Source: Candidatus Curtissbacteria bacterium RIFCSPLOWO2_01_FULL_41_18 (GTDB taxonomy: Bacteria > Patescibacteriota > Microgenomatia > Curtissbacterales > GWA2-41-24). From it: a stretch of DNA of 12,289 nucleotides. The notes below the pieces were generated by a model that saw nothing but the letters and a program-made list of their open reading frames with translations, was not told the DNA's origin and ran no database searches. Position numbers and translations under genes: made by a program. Positions within the stretch are counted from its first letter, which is position 1. Each line of letters begins with the position of its first letter. The stretch is from the NCBI GenBank assembly GCA_001776475.1, contig MFBQ01000018.1:1-12289 (forward strand). Reading direction: 5' to 3'. Shown piece after piece: positions 7,166 to 12,275 of the stretch.

Positions 7166-7170
7166 CAATT

Positions 7171-8526
7171 ATGAAAGCATTAATTATAGCAGCCGGAAAC
7201 GGTACGAGAATGCAACCCGTAACTCGTGGACGACATAAGTCGCTTATGCCGCTTTTGGGCTTAAAAATTATAGAACGGGTAATTTTGGGTGCAAAAGAAG
7301 CAGGTATTAGCGAGTTTGTAATAGTTACAGGTTATAAAGGCAAAAAACTTCGAGAATTTCTTGGCAACGGCGCAAAATACGATATTTCGATCTCCTTCAT
7401 TCAAAACAATAACTGGAAAAAAGCCAATGGAATTTCAACTCTTGCCGCTCAAAAACACTTTAGGGAAAATTTTGTTCTTTTAATGAGCGATCATGTATTT
7501 GATCCAAAAACTCTAATAAGAATTCAAAGGCTTAAACTCAAAAATAATGAATGCGCCCTGGCAATTGATAAAAATCTGGATACCGTTCTCGATGTCGAAG
7601 ACACAACTAAAGTAATGGTTAAGGACGGTCACGCTATTGCCCTTAACAAAAATCTTGAAGTCTACAACGCTTACGATACCGGAATGTTCGTTTGCTCCCC
7701 ATATATTTTTAAAGTTTTGGCAAAAAGTACTAAATTGGGCAAAAATTCTTTGAGTCATAGTATGAGGGTGCTAATATCGGAAGGTAAGCTCAGAACACTT
7801 AATAATAAGGGTAGGCTTTGGGCAGATTGTGATACTTGGGAGGATATTAAATTTGCAGAAAAAAAGTTTTTAAAAAATTTGTCCAAACCAGCAGATGGCA
7901 TTTTATCCAAAAAATTTAATCGAAAAGTTTCTACTTTTATAACTCGCTTTTTAATTAAAACACCGATTACTCCAAATATGATTTCTGTTTTTATTCCAGT
8001 TTTGGCTATTTTAACCTTTTTCCTGCTTTCGAAGGGTACTTATCCGTGGTTAATTTTTGGTGGCTTGATGATTCAATTTTTATCTATCATCGACGGATGT
8101 GACGGGGAAATAGCAAGGCTTAAATTCATGAAATCTTTTTTGGGAGCGTGGCTTGACCCTATTTTAGATAGGTATGTGGATATGATTTTGATAGCCGGAA
8201 TGGCTTATGGCTATTGGAACACAACAAGTAATAATTTTATTTTGTTTATGGCAATTATGGTAATTTTTGCTGATGTACTACAAGACTATATGTCTGCGAA
8301 GTTCTTCATAATTACTGGTAAAAAACTTAGATCATCCTTGGACTTTCCATTTAAGAGGGACCTTAGAATGTTAGTGTTGGCCATCGGTGCAATTACAAGC
8401 CAAGTTTTAGTTTCATTTTTAGTCTTTGCTATCTTAGTAAATCTAAAAGTAGTATTAAGGGCTGTTAGCGCTAAGAGAATCACTGAAGCGGGAAATATAC
8501 CCTTGAAGTTATCTTCTAAGATTTAA
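7171..8526 (+). CDS. Fused sugar/inositol-phosphate cytidylyltransferase and CDP-alcohol phosphotransferase
   Basis: A 451-residue two-domain protein. Residues 1 to about 235 are a soluble nucleotidyltransferase: the AAGNGTR loop is at 7-13, Lys23 follows, NGIS is at 86-89 and the metal-binding SDH at 106-108. Residues about 255-451 are a membrane CDP-alcohol phosphatidyltransferase with the full signature D308-x2-D311-G312-x2-A315-R316-x8-G325-x3-D329-x3-D333 and roughly five membrane segments. The same order occurs in the bifunctional L-myo-inositol-1-phosphate cytidylyltransferase / di-myo-inositol-phosphate-phosphate synthase. The likely reaction is formation of a CDP-polyol and transfer to an alcohol acceptor, which could be inositol phosphate or a lipid. 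No inositol-phosphate synthase is nearby, so the acceptor is open. AGGAG fixes the start. A repeat of its SAKRI segment occurs just after the stop. Confidence 0.85.
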   Translation: MKALIIAAGNGTRMQPVTRGRHKSLMPLLGLKIIERVILGAKEAGISEFVIVTGYKGKKLREFLGNGAKYDISISFIQNNNWKKANGISTLAAQKHFRENFVLLMSDHVFDPKTLIRIQRLKLKNNECALAIDKNLDTVLDVEDTTKVMVKDGHAIALNKNLEVYNAYDTGMFVCSPYIFKVLAKSTKLGKNSLSHSMRVLISEGKLRTLNNKGRLWADCDTWEDIKFAEKKFLKNLSKPADGILSKKFNRKVSTFITRFLIKTPITPNMISVFIPVLAILTFFLLSKGTYPWLIFGGLMIQFLSIIDGCDGEIARLKFMKSFLGAWLDPILDRYVDMILIAGMAYGYWNTTSNNFILFMAIMVIFADVLQDYMSAKFFIITGKKLRSSLDFPFKRDLRMLVLAIGAITSQVLVSFLVFAILVNLKVVLRAVSAKRITEAGNIPLKLSSKI

Positions 8527-8603
8527 AGTGGTTTATTCTCATAACGGTAATAAGTATTTTTAGCGCCAAAAGAATTAGCGGCCAGTTAAAAATTGAAGAC
8601 TAA
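8520..8603 (+). pseudogene. Short coding remnant resembling the C-terminus of 7171-8526
   Basis: In a frame shifted from the preceding gene, bases 8520-8603 encode a hydrophobic stretch followed by FSAKRISGQLKIED and a stop. The preceding gene ends AVSAKRITEAGNI near the same point. The SAKRI codons differ only at synonymous positions (GCT/GCC, AAG/AAA, ATC/ATT), and the nucleotide match AGCGCYAARAGAAT is at 8467 and 8562. This suggests a remnant of a duplicated or replaced C-terminus. It is short, so chance is not excluded. Confidence 0.3.
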
Positions 8604-8661
8604 CCCAGAAAGTTTAATTTTGATAAATCGGTTACGTACTTAGGTGAAGTAAGCAGAGTTA

Positions 8662-9156
8662 TCAGCTAGGTACACGAAACGCAAAACCTATCAATAGTCC
8701 AATAGCAGTGGCAAGACCCCCAATTATTAAAATCTTCAATGCACCTTTTAGTGCTGAAGTATGCACAATTTTCCCTTTCACGTAGCCTAATAGAAAAAGC
8801 CCTGCCAAGGCAAATGATATTCCTATAACCAGAGAGGTGGGATAGGGGAAAAACATAATAGGCAATAGGGGAACAAGTCCGGCAAAAAAATAAGACACAA
8901 ACATAAAAAAGGCACTAACAAGCGGATTATCCCTGTACCTTTTTATTTTTTCTATTTCCTGGACGGCATCATCGCTTAAGTATTCACTAGCTCCCATAGA
9001 AACAGCTTCTATAGAAACCGCCACAATACCTGCAAGTAAAATAAATTCTCTATTGGCAGAACCAATGCTAATTCCTGCAATAAGACCTGTTGTAGAAACC
9101 AAACTATCTTCAATTCCAAAGATAATACTTCGAAGATATTCCCTTTTTGCAAGCAT
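8662..9156 (-). CDS. VIT1/CCC1-family small transporter
   Basis: A 164-residue inner-membrane protein of the vacuolar iron transporter (VIT1/CCC1) superfamily, expected to move Fe2+ or Mn2+ across the membrane. The family hallmark near the N-terminus is the segment FGIEDSLVSTTGLIAGIS (13-30), followed by EAVSMGASEYLS with the conserved Met/Gly/Glu. There are about five membrane segments: 13-33, 37-57, 79-98, 103-123 and 139-160. The cytosolic loop between segments 2 and 3 is only about 20 residues, so the long helical metal-binding domain of plant VIT1 is absent; short bacterial members are common. Its start is an ATG with a TACAAT box six bases upstream and no ribosome binding site. It converges on the cytidylyltransferase gene. 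Metal specificity is inferred. Confidence 0.85.
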   Translation of the reverse strand: MLAKREYLRSIIFGIEDSLVSTTGLIAGISIGSANREFILLAGIVAVSIEAVSMGASEYLSDDAVQEIEKIKRYRDNPLVSAFFMFVSYFFAGLVPLLPIMFFPYPTSLVIGISFALAGLFLLGYVKGKIVHTSALKGALKILIIGGLATAIGLLIGFAFRVPS

Positions 9157-9162
9157 AAGATG

Positions 9163-9168
9163 ATTGTA
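9163..9168 (-). promoter_or_regulatory. -10 box of the VIT1-like gene, leaderless
   Basis: The minus strand reads TACAAT at 9168-9163. Seven bases downstream is exactly the A of the ATG at 9156. The -35 is poor (TTTTAA at 17 bp). No Shine-Dalgarno is present. Confidence 0.5.
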
Positions 9169-9224
9169 GATGATTTCTGCTAATCTTAAAAGTTGCCGAC
9201 ATAAACTATTTCACACAAAATATC

Positions 9225-9233
9225 TGATATAAT
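9225..9233 (+). promoter_or_regulatory. Extended -10 promoter of the tRNA-Gly transcript
   Basis: TGATATAAT is a perfect extended -10 element (TG, one base, TATAAT). A good -35 is absent. The start would be near 9240, leaving about 107 bases ahead of the tRNA. Confidence 0.6.
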
Positions 9234-9256
9234 ACCAAACGCAATATCTGAGATAC

Positions 9257-9341
9257 TCAAAAATGCAACGCATTTTTGAAGAGGAGGAATAACGAAACGT
9301 GAAGCTAACCTTAAAAGTTAGCGTTAAGTGGAGTTTATTCC
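9257..9341 (+). other. Structured leader ahead of tRNA-Gly
   Basis: Between promoter and tRNA are two hairpins. The first, 9257-9279, is a perfect 10-bp stem (TCAAAAATGC, AAC loop, complement) whose 3' arm is U-rich. The second pairs GGAATAA at 9286-9292 with TTATTCC at 9335-9341 around an inner perfect stem GCTAAC/GTTAGC (9304-9309, 9317-9322). A consensus ribosome binding site GAGGAGG (9281-9287) lies between them and is followed by a GTG at 9299, which opens 22 codons running into the tRNA. This could be a processed pre-tRNA leader, an attenuator, or a remnant of a gene start. Function unknown. Confidence 0.45.
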
Positions 9342-9346
9342 GACGA

Positions 9347-9418
9347 GCGGGAGTAGCTCAGTGGTAGAGCGTCTGCTTGCCAAGTAGAAGGTCGCGGGTT
9401 CGATGCCCGTCTCCCGCT
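9347..9418 (+). tRNA. tRNA-Gly (anticodon GCC)
   Basis: Full cloverleaf of 72 bases. The acceptor stem GCGGGAG pairs with CTCCCGC. The D stem is GCTC/GAGC, and the anticodon stem TCTGC/GTAGA (one G-U) carries loop TTGCCAA with GCC at 9379-9381. The T arm is GCGGG-TTCGATG-CCCGT. The discriminator is U, usual for bacterial glycine tRNAs. The next bases are CAT, so CCA is not encoded and must be added. It decodes GGC and GGU. Confidence 0.96.
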
Positions 9419-9470
9419 CATCTCGCCCCAAAGGGCGGATGAGCGAGACTCGCTCAAATGGAATTTGAGC
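9417..9470 (+). repeat. Nested hairpin cluster after the tRNA
   Basis: Three overlapping dyads can form in alternation. CTCATC-t-CGCCC/GGGCG-GATGAG spans 9417-9443. The palindrome GAGCGAG-A-CTCGCTC is at 9441-9455. GCTCAAAT-GGA-ATTTGAGC is at 9452-9470. The first overlaps the tRNA 3' end by two bases. GAGCGAG-R-CTCGCTCAAAT recurs at 11127-11145. They could mark tRNA 3' processing or termination, or be a dispersed repeat. Confidence 0.6.
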
Positions 9471-9490
9471 GGCCCGATCCAGTTTTAGAA

Positions 9491-9741
9491 ATGTACTACG
9501 TTTACATTCTCAAAAGTCTTAAAGATTCACGTACATACGTTGGATTTACAAATAACTTCGATCAGCGATTTCAACAACATAACCTCGGTCGTGTCAAATC
9601 CACAAAAAATCTCCCTTTAAGCTATTATTTACAGAAGAGTTTCCAACAATACATGAAGCCAAAAAGCGAGAACTTTATTACAAATCTGGTGCTGGCAGAA
9701 GAAAACTAAAAGAATTCTTTGCTAAAAACTCCCGAAGCTAA
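9491..9741 (+). pseudogene. GIY-YIG endonuclease-domain protein, frameshifted
   Basis: A free-standing GIY-YIG nuclease of the small UPF0213/YhbQ-like kind. The first frame gives MYYVYILKSLKDSRTYVGFT (YVY and YVG form the GIY-YIG signature), then R27 in the QRFQQHN helix, and STKN at 37-40. The frame then goes wrong and closes at 9709. In the next frame, reading continues SPFKLLFTEEF and on through HEAKKRELYYKSGAGRRKLKEF to TAA at 9741, exactly the family C-terminus including its conserved Glu and Lys/Arg tail. The shift is in the six A residues at 9604-9609; one more A, or a -1 slip on A-AAA-AAT, would restore an 83-residue protein. The start at 9491 is chosen because the family begins there; an ATG at 9458 lies in the hairpin repeat. 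It may be a pseudogene or a sequencing indel. Confidence 0.8.
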
Positions 9742-9776
9742 AGTAAATACTGGCCGCCTATGTTTCAAATGGGCAA

Positions 9777-9813
9777 GCCTCGCTCTTTTTTCCAAAATAT
9801 AAAAAGAGCGGGC
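9777..9813. terminator. Inverted repeat, possible bidirectional terminator
   Basis: CGCTCTTTTT at 9781-9790 is perfectly complementary to AAAAAGAGCG at 9801-9810 around a ten-base AT-rich loop, with GCC/GGC extending the stem past one bulged base. It lies 35 bases after the GIY-YIG stop. The CTCGCTC and GAGCG ends match the repeat family at 9441 and 11127. Confidence 0.45.
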
Positions 9814-9889
9814 AACGGTACTGTAAACTCAGAATCAGTCCGACCATTTCACTTTTATAGGGTACAATTTCAGGTTTTTGCAAACAAAC

Positions 9890-9916
9890 TTGACATTGTG
9901 AAAATAAGGTTATACT
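9890..9916 (+). promoter_or_regulatory. Promoter of the 9953 gene
   Basis: Consensus TTGACA is at 9890-9895. The -10 is either TATACT at 9911-9916 (15-bp spacer, 5/6 match) or TACTAT at 9913-9918 (17-bp spacer, 4/6). Transcription would start near 9923-9925, directly before the hairpin at 9927. Confidence 0.65.
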
Positions 9917-9926
9917 ATTACCCTCA

Positions 9927-9952
9927 ACCTGCCACTTGAGCAGGTATTTTTT
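9927..9952 (+). promoter_or_regulatory. Terminator-like hairpin between promoter and ATG
   Basis: ACCTGC and GCAGGT form a six-bp stem with a seven-base loop (CACTTGA), followed by A and six T residues that end at the base before the ATG of 9953. Stem plus U-tract is the form of an intrinsic terminator, yet it would be the very 5' end of this gene's mRNA. It leaves no room for a Shine-Dalgarno. It could be an attenuator or a 5' stability hairpin. Confidence 0.55.
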
Positions 9953-11002
9953 ATGTCAGCAGAAAGATCAGGAGCAACAGCATTAAGAACAAAAGCTACG
10001 GAAAAACTTCCTAGAAAGATTCCTATGGAAAGAATTGACGAAGCAATGCAGGCAAGTGCAGAAGCCTCACAAACTTTAATAGAAGAGATTCAAACGAAAT
10101 TAGATCAAGATTTTATGGATACCAGTAGCAAAAGGATGTTAGGTCAAGTGTTTATTGGCGCTCCGCACAAGATAACAACAGGTGAGGGTGGACGGGTACA
10201 AGAACAAGATTGGACGATGGCAGATTTAATGGCTGCATCTGACCGCTTAATGGACGAGCAAGAAGCAGGTACGAGAAACCACCTGTCAATGGACACCCAT
10301 AAAGCAATGTCGGCTCAAAGGGAATTTTACAGAAAAAAACGAAAGCCGATTAAACAAAAGGCTGATCTTAACGCTGCATTTACACTTGCACTTTTGGACA
10401 GGGTGCTTGCAACTGATGTAAACATATCGGAATCATTTCCCGTATCAGTCCCGGAAGTATATTATGAAGCCCAAATGGTCGAGGTTATTCGCAGGACTAC
10501 TTTGGAATCGGGCTACATTTTAATGGAGGGCATAGGTGAAGGAAGTATTAGAGTTGTCCCATCTTACGACGACGATGCTTTCACACAAGAAGTTAAAACC
10601 GAACAGCAAATTGTTGAGGCATTAAAATCAAGATCGAGAAAAGAGTGGGATGAAATAGTGGAAAAGCAAAGTACCTACATTATGGAATATCTGGCGATAC
10701 TAGGAAAGAAAGCATATCATCGAACAAAATCTTATCTCGGCTTCCTAGATGAAATTGCGCCTAGGCTTACAAAAGAAGGAAAAAAAGCGTTCCCTGTAAA
10801 ACAAGTTAAGCCGGAAGTAGCAAGAGCAAATGACGAATTATCTCTTTGGCGTGGGTTTACTGGAGTAAGAGATCTCGAAAGAGTTATACCTTGGGCAAGA
10901 AGACGTCTAGGAAAAGATGCTGATTTCAAAACCCTTCTTCAAAGGCTAAATGGGAATAAGCCTTTTGCAACCGAAAGGCTTCCAAAGCAACCTGCGGTTT
11001 AA
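9953..11002 (+). CDS. Unknown 349-residue protein
   Basis: I do not recognise a family. The protein is soluble, without signal peptide, membrane segment or cysteine, and mostly helical by composition. Residues 1-65 are Ala/Glu/Gln-rich (MQASAEASQTLIEEIQTKL), 66-145 are charged, and 146-240 contain the most globular-looking part (LALLDRVLATDVNI, then VYYEAQMVEVIRR and YILMEGIGEGSIRVVPSYDDDAF). Residues 255-349 are basic, with SLWRGFTGVRDLERVIPWARRR. The ATG directly follows a hairpin plus six T, with a promoter about 30 bases upstream and no ribosome binding site. Its stop codon overlaps the stop of the opposite-strand reading frame at 10999. The uninterrupted length and sensible composition make it a real gene. 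Its setting among repeats and remnants suggests accessory content. Confidence 0.8.
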   Translation: MSAERSGATALRTKATEKLPRKIPMERIDEAMQASAEASQTLIEEIQTKLDQDFMDTSSKRMLGQVFIGAPHKITTGEGGRVQEQDWTMADLMAASDRLMDEQEAGTRNHLSMDTHKAMSAQREFYRKKRKPIKQKADLNAAFTLALLDRVLATDVNISESFPVSVPEVYYEAQMVEVIRRTTLESGYILMEGIGEGSIRVVPSYDDDAFTQEVKTEQQIVEALKSRSRKEWDEIVEKQSTYIMEYLAILGKKAYHRTKSYLGFLDEIAPRLTKEGKKAFPVKQVKPEVARANDELSLWRGFTGVRDLERVIPWARRRLGKDADFKTLLQRLNGNKPFATERLPKQPAV

Positions 11003-11139
11003 AATCTATAAAAATTATTAGAATTTAGGTGGTTATTTAATGCTCCTAATTGAAACGCTAGAATTTTAGCCTCTTCGGAGCTATCATTAAGCAAGTTTCG
11101 GAGTCCGACCCGATCTTTTTTTAAAAGAGCGAGGCTCGC
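10999..11139 (-). pseudogene. Opposite-strand reading frame A, homologous to 11450-11575
   Basis: A 46-codon open frame between TGA at 11142-11140 and TAA at 11001-10999, with no ATG. Its core SEEAKILAFQLGALNNHL aligns with NEEAKMLAFQLEALNNHL in the frame at 11450-11575. Eight of the ten codons that differ in the shared 17-codon core are synonymous, which is the mark of selection on protein. Its stop overlaps the stop of the 349-residue gene. A TTG at the position aligned with a TTG in copy B could start a 31-residue peptide. It could be a C-terminal remnant of a larger gene, or an intact small gene with a non-ATG start. Family unknown. Confidence 0.5.
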
Positions 11140-11145
11140 TCAAAT
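11127..11145. repeat. GAGCGAG palindromic repeat, second copy
   Basis: GAGCGAG-G-CTCGCTCAAAT matches 9441-9459 at 18 of 19 bases. The palindromic core can form a stem on either strand. A degenerate third version is in the inverted repeat at 9777-9813. Confidence 0.6.
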
Positions 11146-11178
11146 AGAAATAGTTTTAAAATCCGAACTTTTTCGTAC

Positions 11179-11207
11179 TTGTAATTTCAACCACAATTCA
11201 CTAATAT
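11179..11207 (+). promoter_or_regulatory. Promoter of 11217 gene, near-leaderless
   Basis: TTGTAA at 11179-11184 and TAATAT at 11202-11207 are separated by 17 bp. The -10 ends nine bases before the ATG at 11217, with no Shine-Dalgarno. Its paralogue at 366 has the same layout. Confidence 0.6.
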
Positions 11208-11216
11208 ATTTTAACT

Positions 11217-11453
11217 ATGACAAACGATAATTTAATAAAAAGTATCAGAGGTGTTGTCAAAGAGGAAATAAATACAGCCTTAAAACCAATAAAGATAACG
11301 TTGGAAAAACATACGAAAAAACTAGATGGTATTACTGATCAGCTATCAGATGTTTCGGAAGATGTTTCTGAAATAAAAGAAAATGTAGGATCTCACGAGA
11401 AGAGAATTTCTAAAATCGAAGATCACATAGGAATTTCTACTCCAACTGACTAA
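11217..11453 (+). CDS. Small coiled-coil protein (paralogue of 366-608)
   Basis: A 78-residue charged protein without cysteine, membrane segment or signal peptide. Heptad-spaced hydrophobics run from about residue 5 to 70, split into an N-terminal helix (IKSIRGVVKEEIN, then LEKHTKKLDGIT) and a C-terminal helix rich in Val/Ile at a and d positions (LSDVSEDVSEIKENVGSHEK). It shares LE.H..KLD..T and V..HE.RI..IE with the 80-residue protein at 366, about 10.6 kb away. Both are driven by promoters whose -10 box nearly abuts the ATG. It probably oligomerises; the partner and role are unknown. Its TAA overlaps the stop codon of the opposite-strand frame at 11450. Confidence 0.8.
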   Translation: MTNDNLIKSIRGVVKEEINTALKPIKITLEKHTKKLDGITDQLSDVSEDVSEIKENVGSHEKRISKIEDHIGISTPTD

Positions 11454-11575
11454 TTTACCTTATACAAATGGTTATTCAATGCCTCAAGCTGGAACGCTAG
11501 CATTTTGGCTTCTTCGTTGTTATCAATAAACAACGAATGTAGGTTCGAGCCCAGAGCCTTTAGTACTCCGAAACT
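11450..11575 (-). pseudogene. Opposite-strand reading frame B, homologous to 10999-11139
   Basis: A 41-codon open frame between TAA at 11578-11576 and TAG at 11452-11450, without an upstream ATG. The core is EEAKMLAFQLEALNNHL, and the amphipathic Leu/Ala/Phe spacing suggests a helix. It aligns with frame A over about 26 residues. In both cases the stop codon overlaps the stop of the plus-strand gene by the same offset, with the frame ending three bases short of the gene end. A TTG at the aligned site would give a 27-residue peptide. The DNA also holds a perfect nine-bp stem (11513-11521 with 11529-11537), but this is not conserved in copy A. Family unknown. Confidence 0.5.
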
Positions 11576-11583
11576 TTAGTGAA

Positions 11584-11607
11584 GGGTACATCACCCGCTC
11601 ATTTTTT
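11584..11607 (+). terminator. Weak terminator-like hairpin before 11622 gene
   Basis: GGGT-ACATC-ACCC is a four-bp stem followed by GCTCA and six T (11602-11607). It could end transcripts from 11217, but the stem is short and the U-tract is offset by five bases. Confidence 0.3.
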
Positions 11608-11621
11608 CTGCCCCATTTCAA

Positions 11622-12275
11622 ATGCAGAAAAAGCCTCCATCCTCCAAATTACCCAGTTTGACAGACAAATTTACACATGTAATAGTAAAGATGTATTGGT
11701 ATATGCTTAAAAAGCTCGCCTTGGTTTCACTGTGGTTTTTGATCACCCCACCGCTAGTTTTAATCCTAGGTCTATCACTATCCCATAATAAAAATAGTAG
11801 CGATTCCTTTACCGATATTTCCGCATCCATAGACAACCTGCCGCCTGCAAATGGGAACAATATCAACGGCCAAGTCTTGTCAGAACAAATTAACGATTTG
11901 CGACCTTACTTGGTTTCTAAATTTCTCAAAAATACACCGCTTGAATCATACGCAGATCTGATAGTTAAAGCATCAGATGACTATGGAATTGATTACAGGT
12001 TAATCCCGGCAATCGCCATGAAGGAGTCGCAGGGCGGGCTGGCTATCGATCAGTCAACTCACAATGCCTGGGGATTTAACAATGGTAAGGCTACATTTGC
12101 CTCTTGGGAATTCGCAATAGTGAAAGTAGCCCAAACACTCAAAAGCGGATATATCGATAAAGGCCTGACTACTCCAGAGGCTATAATGGCCGTTTATGCA
12201 CCACCGCAACTCTTAACCGGCGGCAAATGGGCAAGAGATATAAACTTCTTTTTTTCCAAAATGGAATCGCTGTAA
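11622..12275 (+). CDS. Membrane-anchored lysozyme-like (glucosaminidase/transglycosylase-type) protein
   Basis: A 217-residue protein with a short basic N-terminus, one membrane segment at about 32-53, a Ser/Asn-rich linker (54-95) and an external domain of about 115 residues. That domain reads YGIDYRLIPAIAMKESQGG, with Glu135 in the position of the catalytic glutamate of lysozyme-fold enzymes. HNAWGF follows at 147-152, then GKATFASWEFAIVKVAQTL, YIDKGL and GKWARDINFF. This order is that of glucosaminidase/SLT-like domains that cut peptidoglycan, and similar anchored proteins are frequent in CPR genomes. It probably acts in wall remodelling on the outer face of the membrane. An in-frame ATG at 11691 has TTGACA-17-AATAGT with TG extension just upstream and would still keep the anchor, so the start is uncertain. 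Confidence 0.75.
   Translation: MQKKPPSSKLPSLTDKFTHVIVKMYWYMLKKLALVSLWFLITPPLVLILGLSLSHNKNSSDSFTDISASIDNLPPANGNNINGQVLSEQINDLRPYLVSKFLKNTPLESYADLIVKASDDYGIDYRLIPAIAMKESQGGLAIDQSTHNAWGFNNGKATFASWEFAIVKVAQTLKSGYIDKGLTTPEAIMAVYAPPQLLTGGKWARDINFFFSKMESL

Noticed and set aside
7105..7170. Upstream in-frame ATG of the fused transferase
   Set aside because: The added 22 residues do not belong to the nucleotidyltransferase fold, and a clear AGGAG serves the ATG at 7171.
9240..9346. T-box riboswitch ahead of the tRNA
   Set aside because: There is no T-box consensus, no specifier loop and no downstream synthetase gene; it precedes a tRNA gene itself.
11513..11537. Perfect nine-bp stem as a conserved RNA element
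   Set aside because: The homologous DNA at 11003-11100 lacks the stem while keeping the protein-level match, so coding conservation explains the similarity better.
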